Positions 22,192 to 34,793 of a DNA stretch of 64,000 nucleotides are shown here, in pieces. Position 1 is the first letter of the stretch, and every line of letters starts with the position of its first letter. The notes below the pieces were generated by a model that had not been told where the DNA came from, did no database searches, and saw only the letters and a program-made list of their open reading frames with translations. A program made the translations under genes and the position numbers. This DNA is from Penelope pileata (taxonomy: Eukaryota > Chordata > Aves > Galliformes > Cracidae): NCBI GenBank assembly GCA_013396635.1, contig WBMW01005534.1, positions 43,790 through 107,789 of the forward strand, read 5' to 3'.

Positions 22192-24955
22192 AAATGAATC
22201 TCTATGCACAACATTGATTCATTCTTCTTTAGTGAACACAACAGAATACAAGAGCAAAATTCAAATTTTAGGGAGACAGCTGTGAAACTTGGAAAGTGAA
22301 AAAAAAATATTATGTCCAATACCATGTCTCTGTTTTTCACTTAAAATTGAAATAACCTTTCCAAGAGTGTCAAGCCTAGATGGAGAAATTATAGAATACA
22401 GATTATGTTACTTTGTATCATTCATCATACAATGTTATTGAGAGTGAATGAATAATTCACTGAAGAGTTCACACATTGATAAAGTGCTTGCAGAAAGTTA
22501 GACCTCCACATGTTGTTTGATATTGCAAGACTGTCTTTTTCTTCTATTTTAGGAAAACTGATTTTATTTGTATGAAAATTAATCTGCTTGTGTGATCATC
22601 CTGTCAATAGCTTTCAGTGAGTTTGTCCATCAATGTGGATTGCATTGAAAGTCACTTCAGGCCTGAATTTCCAAACTGAGATTGAATGTGTGTGACAGTT
22701 TGTGTGTGTGAGTGCAAGTGTGACTTTTTAACTGTATTCTGATGCATACAAATGTTTATTTTTTATGAAAAATAATAAAATAAATACTTTTATGTTCTAG
22801 CCTGGCAGCAGTCACGGTACAGCATTTATACTCCGTGGATTATTCCCTTTGCAAAGCCTTTAGCATGGTAGACAAACCAGTTTTGTCCTATAACCTCTCC
22901 TCCTTGTATCATGTTTCTGCGGATGTACTTAAATGCGTTTTGCAGTTCTGCCACACATTTGGGGAAAAGGCTGGTGACTCACGTATGCTAATTTGGCTCC
23001 TTTGCTACCTTTCAAATCATTGTAAAGAGAAAAGTATCTCCTAATGTTTGAAGCCGGGCGTTTTCGGGGAGGAAGTTAGAGCACTGAATGAAGAGCTTAA
23101 CTACTGCTTGCTCTGTATTGATTTTAGGGGAGATTATGCATCTCAATTTAACCCAAAACTTCTTCCAAGCGCACCCTTTACCTTACATTGTGTATCTGCA
23201 CTGTGATCGTGGTCTTCAGCTCTACTTTGATTGTCACTGTTTTCTGATATCATGACATGAAATGAAATTTTGAAATGAATTTAAAGATGAATTGTAAAAA
23301 GGCACAATTATTTTTACAGTCAGTTTCTGAAACCTCTATTAGCTTTGAATCTTTTCCATAGGTTTCTCTGGGTAGTAGTGAAAGGATCACATCCGCCACA
23401 CAGGAGAACACTTACTTGACAGTAAATGTGCCTAATGGACACGTGCCAGTGGATTCAGCAGGAATGCAGGTGCTGTCCATCCATAAATGATGGTGCATAA
23501 TGATGACAGAGAGAGCGTGTGTATTATTATTTGAGGCTTTTATTACTTATGGCTTTCATTTTTGTGCTGACACATCCTCTTGCGTTTTCTTAAGTAATGT
23601 TATATCAACTCCTTGCAATTGCACAACCATATAATTTATTCTGCTGGATAGTTAAGTTTTCCTGTAATTTTCTGAAGAGCCTTCTTAGAAAAGGCTAAAG
23701 TTACAATTTCTTGAATTTTAAGCCCTTTGCTTAAAATGCAAGCACAGTGTAGCACCATTCTTTCTTACTGATTTTCTTTCCATTGCTCAAACTGGAGATA
23801 TCTTGCAGGTTGATTGATAGGTAGAAGGATTTTTGGCAGATGTTGCCAGTATTGAGCCTTGTAATTAAAAGTTTTATATTATTGTTGTCATGAATCTCTC
23901 ACACTTCATGGATGCTGCCGTTATCTCTCATAAAAAAAAAACCCACACATGCACTTATTGTATCTCCTAGATTTCACCAGTTTATTTACTTCGTTTATTT
24001 GAAAAAGTGTTACAAAATCAAACCCTTGCCAAATCCAGAAAGAATGTAAGAGCAATTTTGGGTATTGAACATACCAAGGAGTACTATTGGCGGAAATAAA
24101 TGCTTTTTCATCAATTTAATCTTATTTATGAACTATTTTTTCTTTCTGGTTGGTTATGTGAAAGACCACGTGATAAGAGAAATAAAGCCAATGTGCTATA
24201 AAATAAACAAATTCAAGCAGCAGAGCTAGGAGGAGAATGGAGAAACAACACGTGGTTTTTCTAAGACCTTCTTTTCCTTTGCAGGTTGTACAGCTGTGAC
24301 TGTAGTGGGAAAAGTTGTGTAACCCATTTGCTAAGCATCCAGTTACATTGCTGTAAAAGGCAGAAAAAGGAGTGCTTTTTTAGCCATTCTTACAATATAG
24401 CTGTTCACAAAACAAGAGTTCTGCCATTTTAGTAGTTTATTTATTTCCATTTTTAAATAAATTTATACCCTCAACCAAAATACTTACAATAGTAGCAAAT
24501 TCACAGATTAATTAGTACTAGTACTCTTCCATTACAACATTTTTTAGTGTCACTGTTAAAATCATCAGTTGAATTTTTCAGGAGAATTTTTAAGCTGGTG
24601 GTGACCTTTAAGGTTTTGTTGAAAATATAAATAAATAAAACAAAATCCACATTATTGTTGCAGAGCAGGGTATATCTTCTGACAGAGTTAAATAGTTATA
24701 GAATAAATATTTCTTCTGATATTAAGCAAGGAAATTTCCTAGAACATAGAGTACTAATTTTTCTCAAGTATTTACCTCTGGCATACTCTGAAAGATAGCT
24801 CTTTCTTGTCTGACCTCCCATTAGTCTTTGGAGAAAGGCTGCAGACCAGGGAAATTTGTGAAATTGATGGTTATTGAGACAAAAACTAGTGGCTAAATAA
24901 GAACCTAGCTATGTGGGTAGACAGAGGATAGTCAAGATAAAAATGATAGCTAATA

Positions 24956-25257
24956 TCATAGAATCATAGAATCATAGAATGGTTCAGGTTGGAAGGGACC
25001 TTAGAGATCATCTTGTTCCAACCCCTCTGCCATGGGCAAGGACACCTCCCACTAGACCAGGTTGCCCAAAACCCCATCCAGCCTGGCCTTGGATACTTCC
25101 AGGGAGGGGGCATCCACAACTTCTCTGGGCNCTCTTGATGCAGCCCAGGATCTGATTGGCCTTCTGGGCTGCAAGCGCACACTGCTGGCTCATGTAGAGT
25201 TTCTCATCAACAGACACCCCCAAATCCTTCTCCTCAGGGATACTCTCAAGACATTCT
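24956..25257 (-). mobile_element. CR1 LINE fragment containing an N
   Basis: Starts with three complementary tail units (ATCATAGAATCATAGAATCA) and continues through the 3' end of CR1 to a segment equivalent to LPREVVDAP. After the single N at 25131 it jumps to the CIK/ILGC and QKANQ segment (GCAGCCCAGGATCTGATTGG) and then SVDEKL. About 100-120 residues of CR1 normally lie between. The right end of the element merges with a 29-bp direct repeat (25253-25297). This copy lacks any reverse transcriptase core. Confidence 0.94.
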
Positions 25258-25297
25258 TGCTTAATACAATATTAATACAATATTCTTGCTTAATACA
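25253..25297 (+). repeat. 29-bp direct repeat at the CR1 truncation point
   Basis: ATTCTTGCTTAATACA occurs at 25253 and again at 25282, giving a 29-bp period with a partial second unit. The first copy overlaps the last bases that match CR1, so the duplication probably arose at or after integration. Confidence 0.85.
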
Positions 25298-28200
25298 GTG
25301 TAGACAACAATAAAATGATTGTAGTAAGATAGCACCCCTTTTGGAAACATATTGTACATTAAGTCATTGATTGCAGATCCTTTCATTAAAGTTCAAGGCA
25401 TTTTTAGTGAATGCATCCGCTGTTAACACAGGGAAGAAATATGCACTATGTTGCTTCAGGACACGAGGTTTCCTACAAAAGGCAATAGCTAGTCTGCCAT
25501 AAGCCTAGAATGGTAATCTAAAACCATTCTGGTCCTGATACTTTGGAATTAGCTTACATTTTTGTTACAGGACTGTGAGAACATTCTAGATGGTGGCTTT
25601 TCAGAATTTGATAACTGCAATTTTACATCCTCTAATTTATTAGCTTAAGCATGCAATATAGTTATTTTATTTTTTCCTAAAAAATAACTCACAAGAGATT
25701 TCAGGAGTCAGAACAGGATTGATTTTCAAGGTTCATTTGTCACTGTGAACAGAGATTAGAGCTCAGAGAAGAGTGATTCACAATGTCTGTGCTCACTGCA
25801 GCATGACTGACAGTTTGCAAGCAAAGAAAGACGTACTTCTCTTTTCCTTTGGGAAGTCAGCAAAGAAAAGGACATTTTACCCAGCTAGACCAGAATGGTA
25901 TTTTGAAAAGAGCTGCATTCATTTTTCGGGTATCATGGACACTACTACCATATAATCTATACATCCAAAACAACACTGTCCCCAAAGTTAAAGAATTTTG
26001 TGCTGATGGCTGTTTTGAGCACATTCTTCTCCCCTCAATTTGGACCTGATATAGAACCTACTTTGGGCAATGTAAAAACTCTTGCTGGCCTTGGTGGAAT
26101 TTGGATATGCTTAAAATCTGCCTTGCTAGGCTTTTGCAACAAAGTGGCTTACTGTGTTCGTAGTGACAGGTACCTAGATGGGTATTGACACTTCTTTTTT
26201 AACCTCCTCTTTTCAAAGAAGTTCTCTTTGAATTGCTCAATTTCCAATAATCTTTCTCTAACTTATATTGTGAGATATCTTTAAATTTAGTTGCTTAACT
26301 TTGAGAAGAAAGCCACAGCAATCTTTTCTACAATTGCTAAAAAATATTCTAGTTGTTTTCAACAGAAGACTAAGTCCATTGTCCTCCTGCAGAAAGGGCT
26401 ATATGAAGGAAATATGTTTTATTTCCTTTATCTTGTTTTTCCCCATTATTGGATGATTATAGACAAACAGAAATTGTATTATTTTTCCAACTTTTATGAT
26501 CCAAACTACAGAAAAATATAACTTATCTACGTCTAGGACTGTGGTGTTATTCATTACTGTGACATTAACACAAAACATCACTGTATCACCATGGGCTTGG
26601 GCTGGTAACCATGAGATCATATGTAGGTCCAATTAGCTCTTTCTTCCCTACTACACTCTTTTTTTTTTTTTTTTTCAGTTTCACATTATTGAAACCTCAG
26701 CTAATGCAGATCCTTAGAGCTGCCATAGAGAAGCTAGATACTCCAAAAATTCAAACAATTCAGAAGATAACCCTAATTTTGTAGCGTAATTCTGTATTGA
26801 TTAATTGGATCGATTTTTCTAAGTCTGATCTTAGACCATGGAAAATCTTTCTATAGTGGAAGATGTGCAGGGGCTAATACTGCAGCACTGGCACTAGCCT
26901 GCTTGATAGCTGCACACAGAATAGAGGATATTCCTTCTCTTTGGAGAAAACATAGTGAAGGGGAGACAGAATTTTTTTGAAAGCCTCCATCTTCATAGAG
27001 CAGCAAGAAACTGAAGCAAGTGGTGCTCAGTTACTGTGGCTGATGCAGAATTTTTAGAACACAAGGACATATATAATTTAGCAGTGACAGCGGTAAAGAC
27101 AGGAGAAAGAAATTTACTTCAAAGAAGGGAGGAACACATGGAAGAATGTGTTTTAGAAGCAAACCAGGGAGTTCTTTCTGGCAATGGTGCCTCACAGGGT
27201 TTAAATGCAGAAAGCTGGACTCTTCTATTGATTGCTGACTGATCTGTATTTTTCTTCTTGTCAAAGTTAGCATATGCTCAGCTTTTACATCTAAGATCAC
27301 CTTTAACTTTAAACAAGCAAAAGGCTGGATGATTCCTCGCAAAGAATTTTCTTTTCAAGAGAAATAAAAACACAACATTCACACAGAACAAAACCTTGAT
27401 GCGTGAATGCCTTTTCTTGTCTCTAAAGTTGTAGAACAGGCAATTTAACTATACAGAATCTCCTTTTATCCACATGGTAGCCACTTCCCTCTAAACACCT
27501 GCCTCCTCAAAAGTAAGAAGGTCTGAACAGGCTCCAGCATAACTTCCCTGTAGCTGCTTTGAGCTGTGGTTCTGAGGAAGCAGAATGATCTTGAGTGCAA
27601 AGGATATCACAGCCATGGGAGGAGGTGTAAGAATCAGCCAACAGTCACAAATGAACAAATCCAGACATTGAGCACAAGCAGAAATCACCACTGAAAATGC
27701 AAAGGGCCCAAATTTACTTTTTTCCCCAGTTATTTTAAACATTTACCTTGAAAGACCCCTGCCAACCTTACTAAACATAGTAATAATGAACTAATTTTTG
27801 TCCTAAGAAGGCTTTAATAACTTTGTATTCCAATTAGCACTGGCATTGTCTATTAAAAACAGAATCAACTGCAACTACATTTCTAATACTCTAATGCATT
27901 TAATATATAAAATTTTGTGGTAAACAGTTCTGTAGTAAAATGCGGTTATTATGTAGTAGCTGTTAAAAGTCAATGTGCATGAGGCTATAACTTATAAAGG
28001 TATGAAAGAACAATTATTTTGCCTTTCTAAATATAGGGAATTATTGCTGTACTTTATATGCTGACCCATAAAACCTCTGTGTATTAATTGTACAAATATG
28101 AGCTTTGAAAATGTATGTTGTTGATAGTACCTACAGTTCCAGAAGAAAAGTCTTAAGCCGTCCTGGATGATTTTGTATAAATTTAAAATAGTTTTACTAG

Positions 28201-29967
28201 CTTATTACAAATTATTTTGGTAATTAAATATGATCTATTATATAAGGCAACATTTTAAAGAATTCCAGACTATCGAAGGAAATTTTCTGTGAAATTAATT
28301 ATGAAGTAAACATAAATTACAAACTTTTATTTTTTTATTAGCTATAAGAATATATTCAGCCCCAAAACTAGATTTGTTAACACTTTGAAATATACCATTT
28401 CAATACACAGAATTTGAATTTTCTTGTTTTTCTCATAAAGTTCCCAGCTTTTGACCGGTGTCTATTCAGAAAAATGAACTAGAAATTGATAATAGGACTT
28501 TCAACATTATTCATTTATCTATTTTAATTACTAAAGTCAGAGAATGTTTTGTCATGGCCTAGCCGGGGCAGTTAGTCAACACAGCTAAGTACAGTGTATT
28601 CAAACATGGAAAGTTACTATTCATTTTAGTATGAAAGTAATAGCAGAATGATAAAAATAGCTGTGTATTTGGAAAAATATATATAATCTTTCTTAGGGAA
28701 TTGCCTCAGCCTTTTTTTTACCTAAAAGCAGCAGCTACAGCAATTTATAAATCCTTCTTGGAGCCTCAGAACTAAAAGGTAAATATTTGAGTGATCACCT
28801 CTCTGTGTATATTATTATTAGTATTTATATTATTCTATCCAGTATGTGAGGGCAATGGCTACAAGTAATAGGTTAAAAATGTCCTTAGAATACCAAGTAC
28901 ACAATCTATAAATCATTACGAAATGTGTTGGGTTTCCACCTTACATGGCGTGGGTAACTGCCGGTTTCAGCTGCATGGTAACAGAATATCTAGCTCTTTA
29001 ATTCTTGCTCTGTTATTATTCTTTTACTCATTCTGCCTCCTCTCTTATAGTCTCAGAAGAATCATGTTTTCTTTTGTTTAGCTAAGCATGAAGTAACAGT
29101 ATGGATAGATTTATACTGATGGGAAGAAAATTTCAAAAAATCTGGGAACTGGCTCTGTAGTCACCAAAATCCTGAAGAGTTTTATCATCAACTTCTGGAA
29201 GTGTGGATTTAGACCAAAAATGAATACTTTCCAAAATCTCCCCCAATAGCTCTTTCTTCCTCTTTTGCCTGCCATACATCTGCCTTCCATCCTACATTCA
29301 AGCTCTCTCAATAAATTTGCTTTGAGAGCTTCTCAGAGCATACATGCCTTTAACTGAAATTTTCAGAATGCAAGGAATGTGTGCTGGCTTAGTGCATTTA
29401 TTTATACACAAAAAAGGCGATATGATTAAGTTTTACCAAAACTGTATTACAATAGCACCTCTCAGAACATCAAAGTGGCGTGGTGTCAGATATTTTAGAT
29501 ACAGAATTCTAAATGTTGTTATCTCAATCTCTAGATTCTCATTACATCCAATAAATACATCCAACACTACAGAAAGATTTTTCTACAATGATATTGAATT
29601 TATATTTAGATGCTTTTTTCAAATGTGATTTTTTTAAAACTAACTCATTTATTGTTTGATTTGTTTTGACTTAAATATTCTGTTGATTTAAAAATTCTGC
29701 AACTGTATTAGACTGTTTCTAGTAGATAGTATTCTAAAAAGAAGTGGATATTTAACTGTTCTATTTATTTTCATGTACTGAACACAAAGAAATAACTCAT
29801 TGGAATTAAATGGTGGATAAATACATCAAGCAAGATGTGATCCATGCAGGTGACTTGGAGATTTCATTTTGTTCATATATATATATGCATACATACGCAT
29901 GCCTGCTTTCTGTTTATTAACTTTTACTCTCTCTGTTGCCTCTGTCATTCCCTGGGATTTCATGTAG
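25298..29967. other. Unique AT-rich DNA, no gene
   Basis: About 4.7 kb without a recognised element. A T17 run lies at 26659-26675. A very AT-rich block spans roughly 27780-28450. Unrecognised reading frames such as 27036-27242 (+) and 27491-27742 (-) have no supporting splice signals or known domains. Confidence 0.55.
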
Positions 29968-30083
29968 GGAAGCTGTATCTAGACACTTTCCCACCTGCTC
30001 AGGAAACTGCTGAGGAAGTTTTACATCATCTTCTGCATGGCACAATCATAGCAGCTAACGTTGCCAAAGTCTGCATCTGGAAG
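29968..30083 (+). other. Candidate exon, 116 bp (weak)
   Basis: A branch-like TTATTAAC near 29920 is followed by a long pyrimidine tract (TTTTACTCTCTCTGTTGCC), no AG until the acceptor ATTTCATGTAG, then 116 bp, then the donor AAG/GTTAGT at 30084. One frame is open across the whole segment, and it also contains the stretch EEVLHHLLHGTIIAANVAKV; the other frames have stops. I do not recognise a protein family. With no neighbouring exon found, it may be a chance arrangement or a non-coding exon. Confidence 0.22.
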
Positions 30084-33000
30084 GTTAGTGAGAGACACGC
30101 CGCAGGATCAGAGATCTATGTAGGAAAGATAATGGGCAGGAATCAGATGCTTGAATGCAGTATCTAGAGACATTTTAGATGGCCCAAAGTATCTTGCCTG
30201 GATTCCACACAGCTCACTGCAGGGATTTAAGTTTCGCAGGAGCTATACTGTATTTCCCAGCCCTATGGAGATTCTCTTGGGCATTTGAAGTGTCCCTAGA
30301 CTTCGATGTTTAGACAAGAGAAATCCACACTGTTCTGTAGTGTTTTAAAGAGAGTAGGGAGAGGAATAGTGCACACACAAAATAGGATATAAGAACTCCA
30401 AAGGCATCTAACAGCCATACTGAAGAGGAATTATAGAAAACACCATTTTTTTTTTCCCAGAGTATTTCATTCCTTATTTGTTCTTGAAGAAAATTAGTGA
30501 GTGAGTTTTTTCAAGGTGACTTTGCAATCCAAATTAATTCAAAACCTGTCAGAAACTGTTGCGTAAAATAACTGACTCTAGAGGTTTTCCACTCTATTTT
30601 AGAAAGAAGTAAATAAGAAAATACATAATATAAAAGTAGCCCCACTTGTGTTTTAAGCTCACAGTTCAGACGATTTTTGCCTATTAAAAAGTATGTGTTG
30701 ATTAACAATGGCCTATTTCTTTTGATATTTTCTATGCAAATAATGTCACAATTATTATGGATTAAAATAGCGTAATAAAAATGGCTAATTGAGGCTCCTG
30801 ATCATTAAAAGTATTTGAGCTTTGATGCTTTAAGCACCATTGGACTTAGATTCTGTACCTGTAGCGTACCCAGAAGGCTCATCAAGAAATCTTATTCTAT
30901 TGTTTGTTTTTTTTAAATTTACCTTTATGCTGTGCCAGCTCCCAAGACATTACCCAAATAGCTCATTCAGAGATGGTTTTTTTCACCCTTTTTGATTGAA
31001 ATTCCAAGTACAGTCTTGTTTTTATTCCTCCTTTCCAGCCTCACAGTGAACTGTGTTTCTCCAGCCCAAACAGCTACAGAAACCTGGTATGGTAAGGGAA
31101 GATAGTTGCTTTTCAGAAATAGATGTTCTACTGCTACAACATATTCTTTTCTGGTGGTTGATGTGCCTGGGCAGTGAACAGCTGTATCAGGCATTCTGGG
31201 TGATTGATAGGTCCTTTTATCTCAGCTAGAGGAAATGGTACTATTTGTTAAAGAGCTCTGTCTGTGTTTGTGCACTGAACTTTTTCCGGGACTGCTGTGA
31301 CCTGAACATTTCTGTGGAGTAGGAGTTGTTGGAAGCTGCAGTTTTAGTTAACATCAATTAAACAGCAAAGAGTTGGAGAGTATATTTGTCAATTTCAGTC
31401 CTAAAACTGAAATACGTCAAACAGGAAAAGTTTTAAGCAAAGTGTAAATTCTAGTTTTTCATTCTACTTCAGCAGAAATTACCAGCATAAGTTCTTTCGA
31501 TTTCAAATAGAAGCAAAACCATCATTACATTAATTTTTCCTTTGTATCTTGAAACTAAATCCAGTAATTAATTCTTTAGGACAAAACCCTGCTTGAAATG
31601 ACACATTGGTTCCATTGCTGAGGTACCTTTCCAGCTTGCAGGGCTACCAGTAAATTTCCATAGTGACATCTCAGAAAACTGCATATTCTGTGTAGAAAAG
31701 AGTTGATGCAGTTGGAGAAGTTGGAAGTCAGTATGTTTAAGTAGAAGGGGCTTCAGAAAGCACTCTGAAAATCCTGCTAATTTTTTTCCCTGTGAAGTAT
31801 ATCTGCTTTTGTCACTATAGTCGCTTACTTACAGAATCCTTCAGAAAATCATAGGAAGCTGCTTTGGGGAAAAAGACTTATCCCTATCCCCTCCCTTCCA
31901 CATCTTTTTATGAGCCAATTTGTAAGATTTATAATGAGGGAACAAATTGGTCCTTTAAATGTTCAGGGGATATTGGGCCCCCAACACTGGGTTGACAGAC
32001 ATTTATAAGTTATTTTTTTTGGAAGGAAAGCAGTTTCTTGAGGGAAATTAACTTGTTTGTTTGAGAAAAAATTCTCAAAATTCAATCTGGAGTCGTTGAG
32101 TGCAGGGAGGAGGGTGTCAGAAAAAAACACTAGTTTTGATACAGAAATATATAGGAGACTCAGTTTTATCTTCTTGTTCTAAACTGAGCATCACCGCTTC
32201 CCTAAGAGAAGAAATCCACTAATTGAAAACCACCAACAGGAGTTCAGGACACTTTTTTACCAAGCCAGAGAAGGAATTGATTATGAAGCAGGCATCAGGA
32301 TCAGTTTCTAAACAAAGCATTAAAACAGCCAGGTAGGGAAATCTCCAGTTAACAAGCTGACATACAGCACCTTGTCTCTATTCGATCACAGATAATCTTA
32401 AAAAAAAATTTGAAAATAAGCTGATGGGCTATCAAACAAAAGTATGTCTTTGGGAGCTGTTGCCTCACTTGAGGAGGTGTCAGGCCTCAGTCCCTGTGGT
32501 CTGTATCTCTGGGTGCTTTTCGTACATGTCAAATAACATCATAAATAGTTTGTTTCCTGGAATCAGGAGAGCTTTGTTTTTCAACTACACTTAGAAAAAG
32601 TGACTGTAGAATTGCATGAGAAGAATCCACAGAATAATCTATTTTTTTTAAAGTAGAATCTAGAAAGTTAAGCTTTCATGCCATAAATTTGCAAGGAATA
32701 GGAATGTAGTTTGCAGAAATCCTTCCAGGAGGATGCCATATTACAAAGTATTTCACTTGACTCAGTATGTCAATGAAGACTGCGTAAACATAAAGCAGGC
32801 CTAGAGGACCTCAGAAGTTTCCCTCCCATTTCATTTAGCCTGGATAAATAAAAATTAGGCGCTGATATATATGCACATATAAGTACATACAGAAATATAT
32901 ACACATGCATATATATATATGCCTGTGAACATGTGTATGTGTTTGAATTCCTAGTGTATATCTTGTCCAAGCTGACTGGAAGAAACAAAGATTCCTGCTT

Positions 33001-33804
33001 CTTCTGTGTATTTTCTTGGGATTTCTTCAGGTCTCCTCTGAAGGATCTTCAAGTTTGTTCTCGAGAGACTGTGACAAGATACATTTTGTATGGCACATTT
33101 TATATGGCACATTAGTCTACAATGTAGACTGCTATATTAGAACGTCTGGATATCTTGAATTACAGGAAAAAGAAGAAAAATGGTAGTCATCATATGATCA
33201 ATGGATAACTTGCTATTTTCTTTATTAAAGAACTAGATAGAAAAAGAACAGCTTTTAGATGGATTCAGCAATTTGAATTCGAATTTCAGTCTGTAAGTGA
33301 GCCACATAGAAGTTATCTTTAAGTGACAACCCTTATTTTCTATGAAAAAAACCCACTAGGAAGACATCACTTTTTTCATTTAATAAATTGCTATGCAACT
33401 AATCAAACTAGCCTCCCAACACACAAACTAATAAAAACAAACTACACTGGTAGAATTTTCTGCACAGCAGAAGTCTGGCAATATCATTTTTGTGTACACA
33501 AGAGTAAAGTGTTGATGTGCTTTGTTATGAGACGAAGGTTTCTGAAATAAAGTAAGCACGAGTAATGACATTCTTCTTTCCAGCTACCACATTTATGAGA
33601 TTAGATCATGAAAAGTAAGTTTGCATAATTCCTCCTCCTCTCTCTGGAAAGGCTACGCACATAAAATTGTTTGCTTACGTTTTGGTTCATCAGTTTTCTA
33701 CAGAAAGCTTGAACTTTTCTTTCTTTTGCCCTTGGAGAATATTCATTGCCATCCTCTACAGACAATTACTGATGTGCAATTTTAAAATATTTTTAGATAT
33801 TTGA
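30084..33804. other. Unique AT-rich DNA, no gene
   Basis: About 3.7 kb with no recognised element except alternating purine-pyrimidine (AT/AC) simple sequence near 32865-32922. A 75-residue minus-strand frame at 30967-31194 has a somewhat protein-like composition but no known motif. Confidence 0.5.
32865..32922. repeat. Degenerate AT/AC dinucleotide tract
   Basis: Interrupted ATATATAT and ACATAC-type dinucleotides. It is simple sequence that could form cruciform or unusual DNA structure when supercoiled. Confidence 0.75.
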
Positions 33805-33963
33805 GGGCTGCTCTGAAAGTAATGCATCCTATTTTATTATTTTGGCCCATGATGGCACAGATGGATGTTGGTAGTATGGCAGTAGAAGTTGAACCTTCCC
33901 ACCAATATTCTGTTACATTTTGTTTCTGTGTGACAGATGGCAGCAGAGGGTCTGACGAAATTG

Positions 33964-34107
33964 TGTCTGACATGGAAGTACATATGAAGCAAAGGTGTGG
34001 AATTGAATTCCTCCATGTGGAAAAAATTTCATCCACTGACATTCATCGACACTTAATGAACGTTTATGGAGACCAAACAGTAGATATGAGCACAGTGAGG
34101 CAGTGAG
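33964..34107 (+). pseudogene. Mariner transposase N-terminal remnant
   Basis: The frame reads through MKQRCGIEFLHVEKISSTDI and a GDQTVDMSTVRQ segment before a stop. These correspond to the first helix-turn-helix region of mariner transposase, which recognises the terminal inverted repeats. The catalytic domain with its Asp triad is absent because of the shared internal deletion, so it cannot transpose itself. Confidence 0.8.
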
Positions 34108-34146
34108 TAATGCATTTCAGCAGTGGCAACAGTGACAGCAAGTCAC

Positions 34147-34151
34147 CCTGG
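34147..34151. repeat. 5-bp target-site duplication, left
   Basis: CCTGG lies directly before the TG of the LTR and is repeated at 34680-34684 directly after the LTR. This fixes both LTR ends and shows it integrated as a unit. A 5-bp duplication is compatible with ERVL-type or ERV1-type integrases. Confidence 0.75.
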
Positions 34152-34679
34152 TGTTGTGGTTTGAGCCAGCAGGCCTTAAAACACTATGCAGCCTTTCACT
34201 CATCTCCTTGCCCTCAGCTGGGATGGGGGAGAGAATTGAGAAAAAAGGTAGAACTCATGAGTTGAAATAAAAATATTTACTAACAGAAAAGGAAAATAGA
34301 ATAAAATAACAGTAATGATAATTATATACAAAAAAAGTGGTGTACAAAGCAGTTGCTCACCACCCACAACTGATGCCCAGCCAGCCCCTGAGCAATGGTA
34401 CCTCCCAGGCTAACTCCCCTTCCTTATATTACATGATGTCATATGATATGCAATATCCCTTTGGTCAGTTTGGGTCAGCTGCCCTGGTCCTGACCCCTCC
34501 CAGCTCCCTGTGCCCCCCCAACCCCTTCACTGGCAGAGAGACACAAAGAGCTGAGAAACTGAAAATGTTCTTGGCTCTTTTCAACACTGCCAGGTGTTAT
34601 CAGCTTTGTTTTTCTTCTAGAACTAAAACATATCTTCATACCAGATGCTATGAGAGAAAGTTTCAGAGAGAAACTGATA
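34152..34679 (-). mobile_element. Solo LTR of an avian endogenous retrovirus
   Basis: The 528-bp block begins TGTTGTGGTTTGAGCCAGCA and is flanked by CCTGG duplications. It closely matches the block at 41978-42506 over its whole length. I place the sense strand on minus because the complement carries an ATATAAGG TATA-like motif (plus positions 34422-34429), and the complement of the family is familiar as the promoter direction. No internal retroviral sequence adjoins it, so it arose by LTR-LTR recombination. It sits at the 5' edge of the CR1 fragment that itself lies in the mariner. Confidence 0.85.
34422..34429 (-). promoter_or_regulatory. TATA-like motif of the LTR
   Basis: CCTTATAT on plus reads ATATAAGG on minus. 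The corresponding motif is conserved in the second complete LTR at 42245. The assignment as a promoter is by position and conservation. Confidence 0.35.
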
Positions 34680-34793
34680 CCTGGGCAGCCTGATCTAATG
34701 TCTAATCTAGTTGCTGGCAACTGCACAGCAGAGAGGCTGGAACTAGATGATCTTTGAGGTCCCTTCCACTCCCAACCATTCTACGATTCTATG
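34680..34793 (+). mobile_element. CR1 LINE 3' fragment within mariner
   Basis: GGGCAGCCTGATCTAATGTC, then GGAACTAGATGATCTTTGAG, and the tail CTACGATTCTATGA are the last 110 bp of CR1. The right edge returns directly to mariner sequence (CATCCACTGG). The LTR target duplication CCTGG overlaps the CR1 left end, so the CR1 was in place before the LTR. Confidence 0.9.

Larger units (their letters stand above)
20114..24955. other. Unique AT-rich DNA, no gene
   Basis: Almost 5 kb without a recognised element. It contains a TTTA tetramer run (21120-21143), a 36-bp tandem duplication at 22094-22160 and a following AAT trinucleotide run (listed separately), and several A/T tracts. Short reading frames (for example 22835-23044) show no known domain. 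Confidence 0.55.

Noticed and set aside
33584..33614. 31-bp microexon between TTCTTCTTTCCAG and GTAAGT
   Set aside because: The splice-like ends are good, but the segment is tiny, carries in-frame stops, and such short pairs are expected by chance in 64 kb.
34337..34693. 118-codon plus-strand reading frame
   Set aside because: It lies almost wholly within the LTR and ends in the CR1 fragment, antisense to the inferred LTR direction, with no recognised domain.
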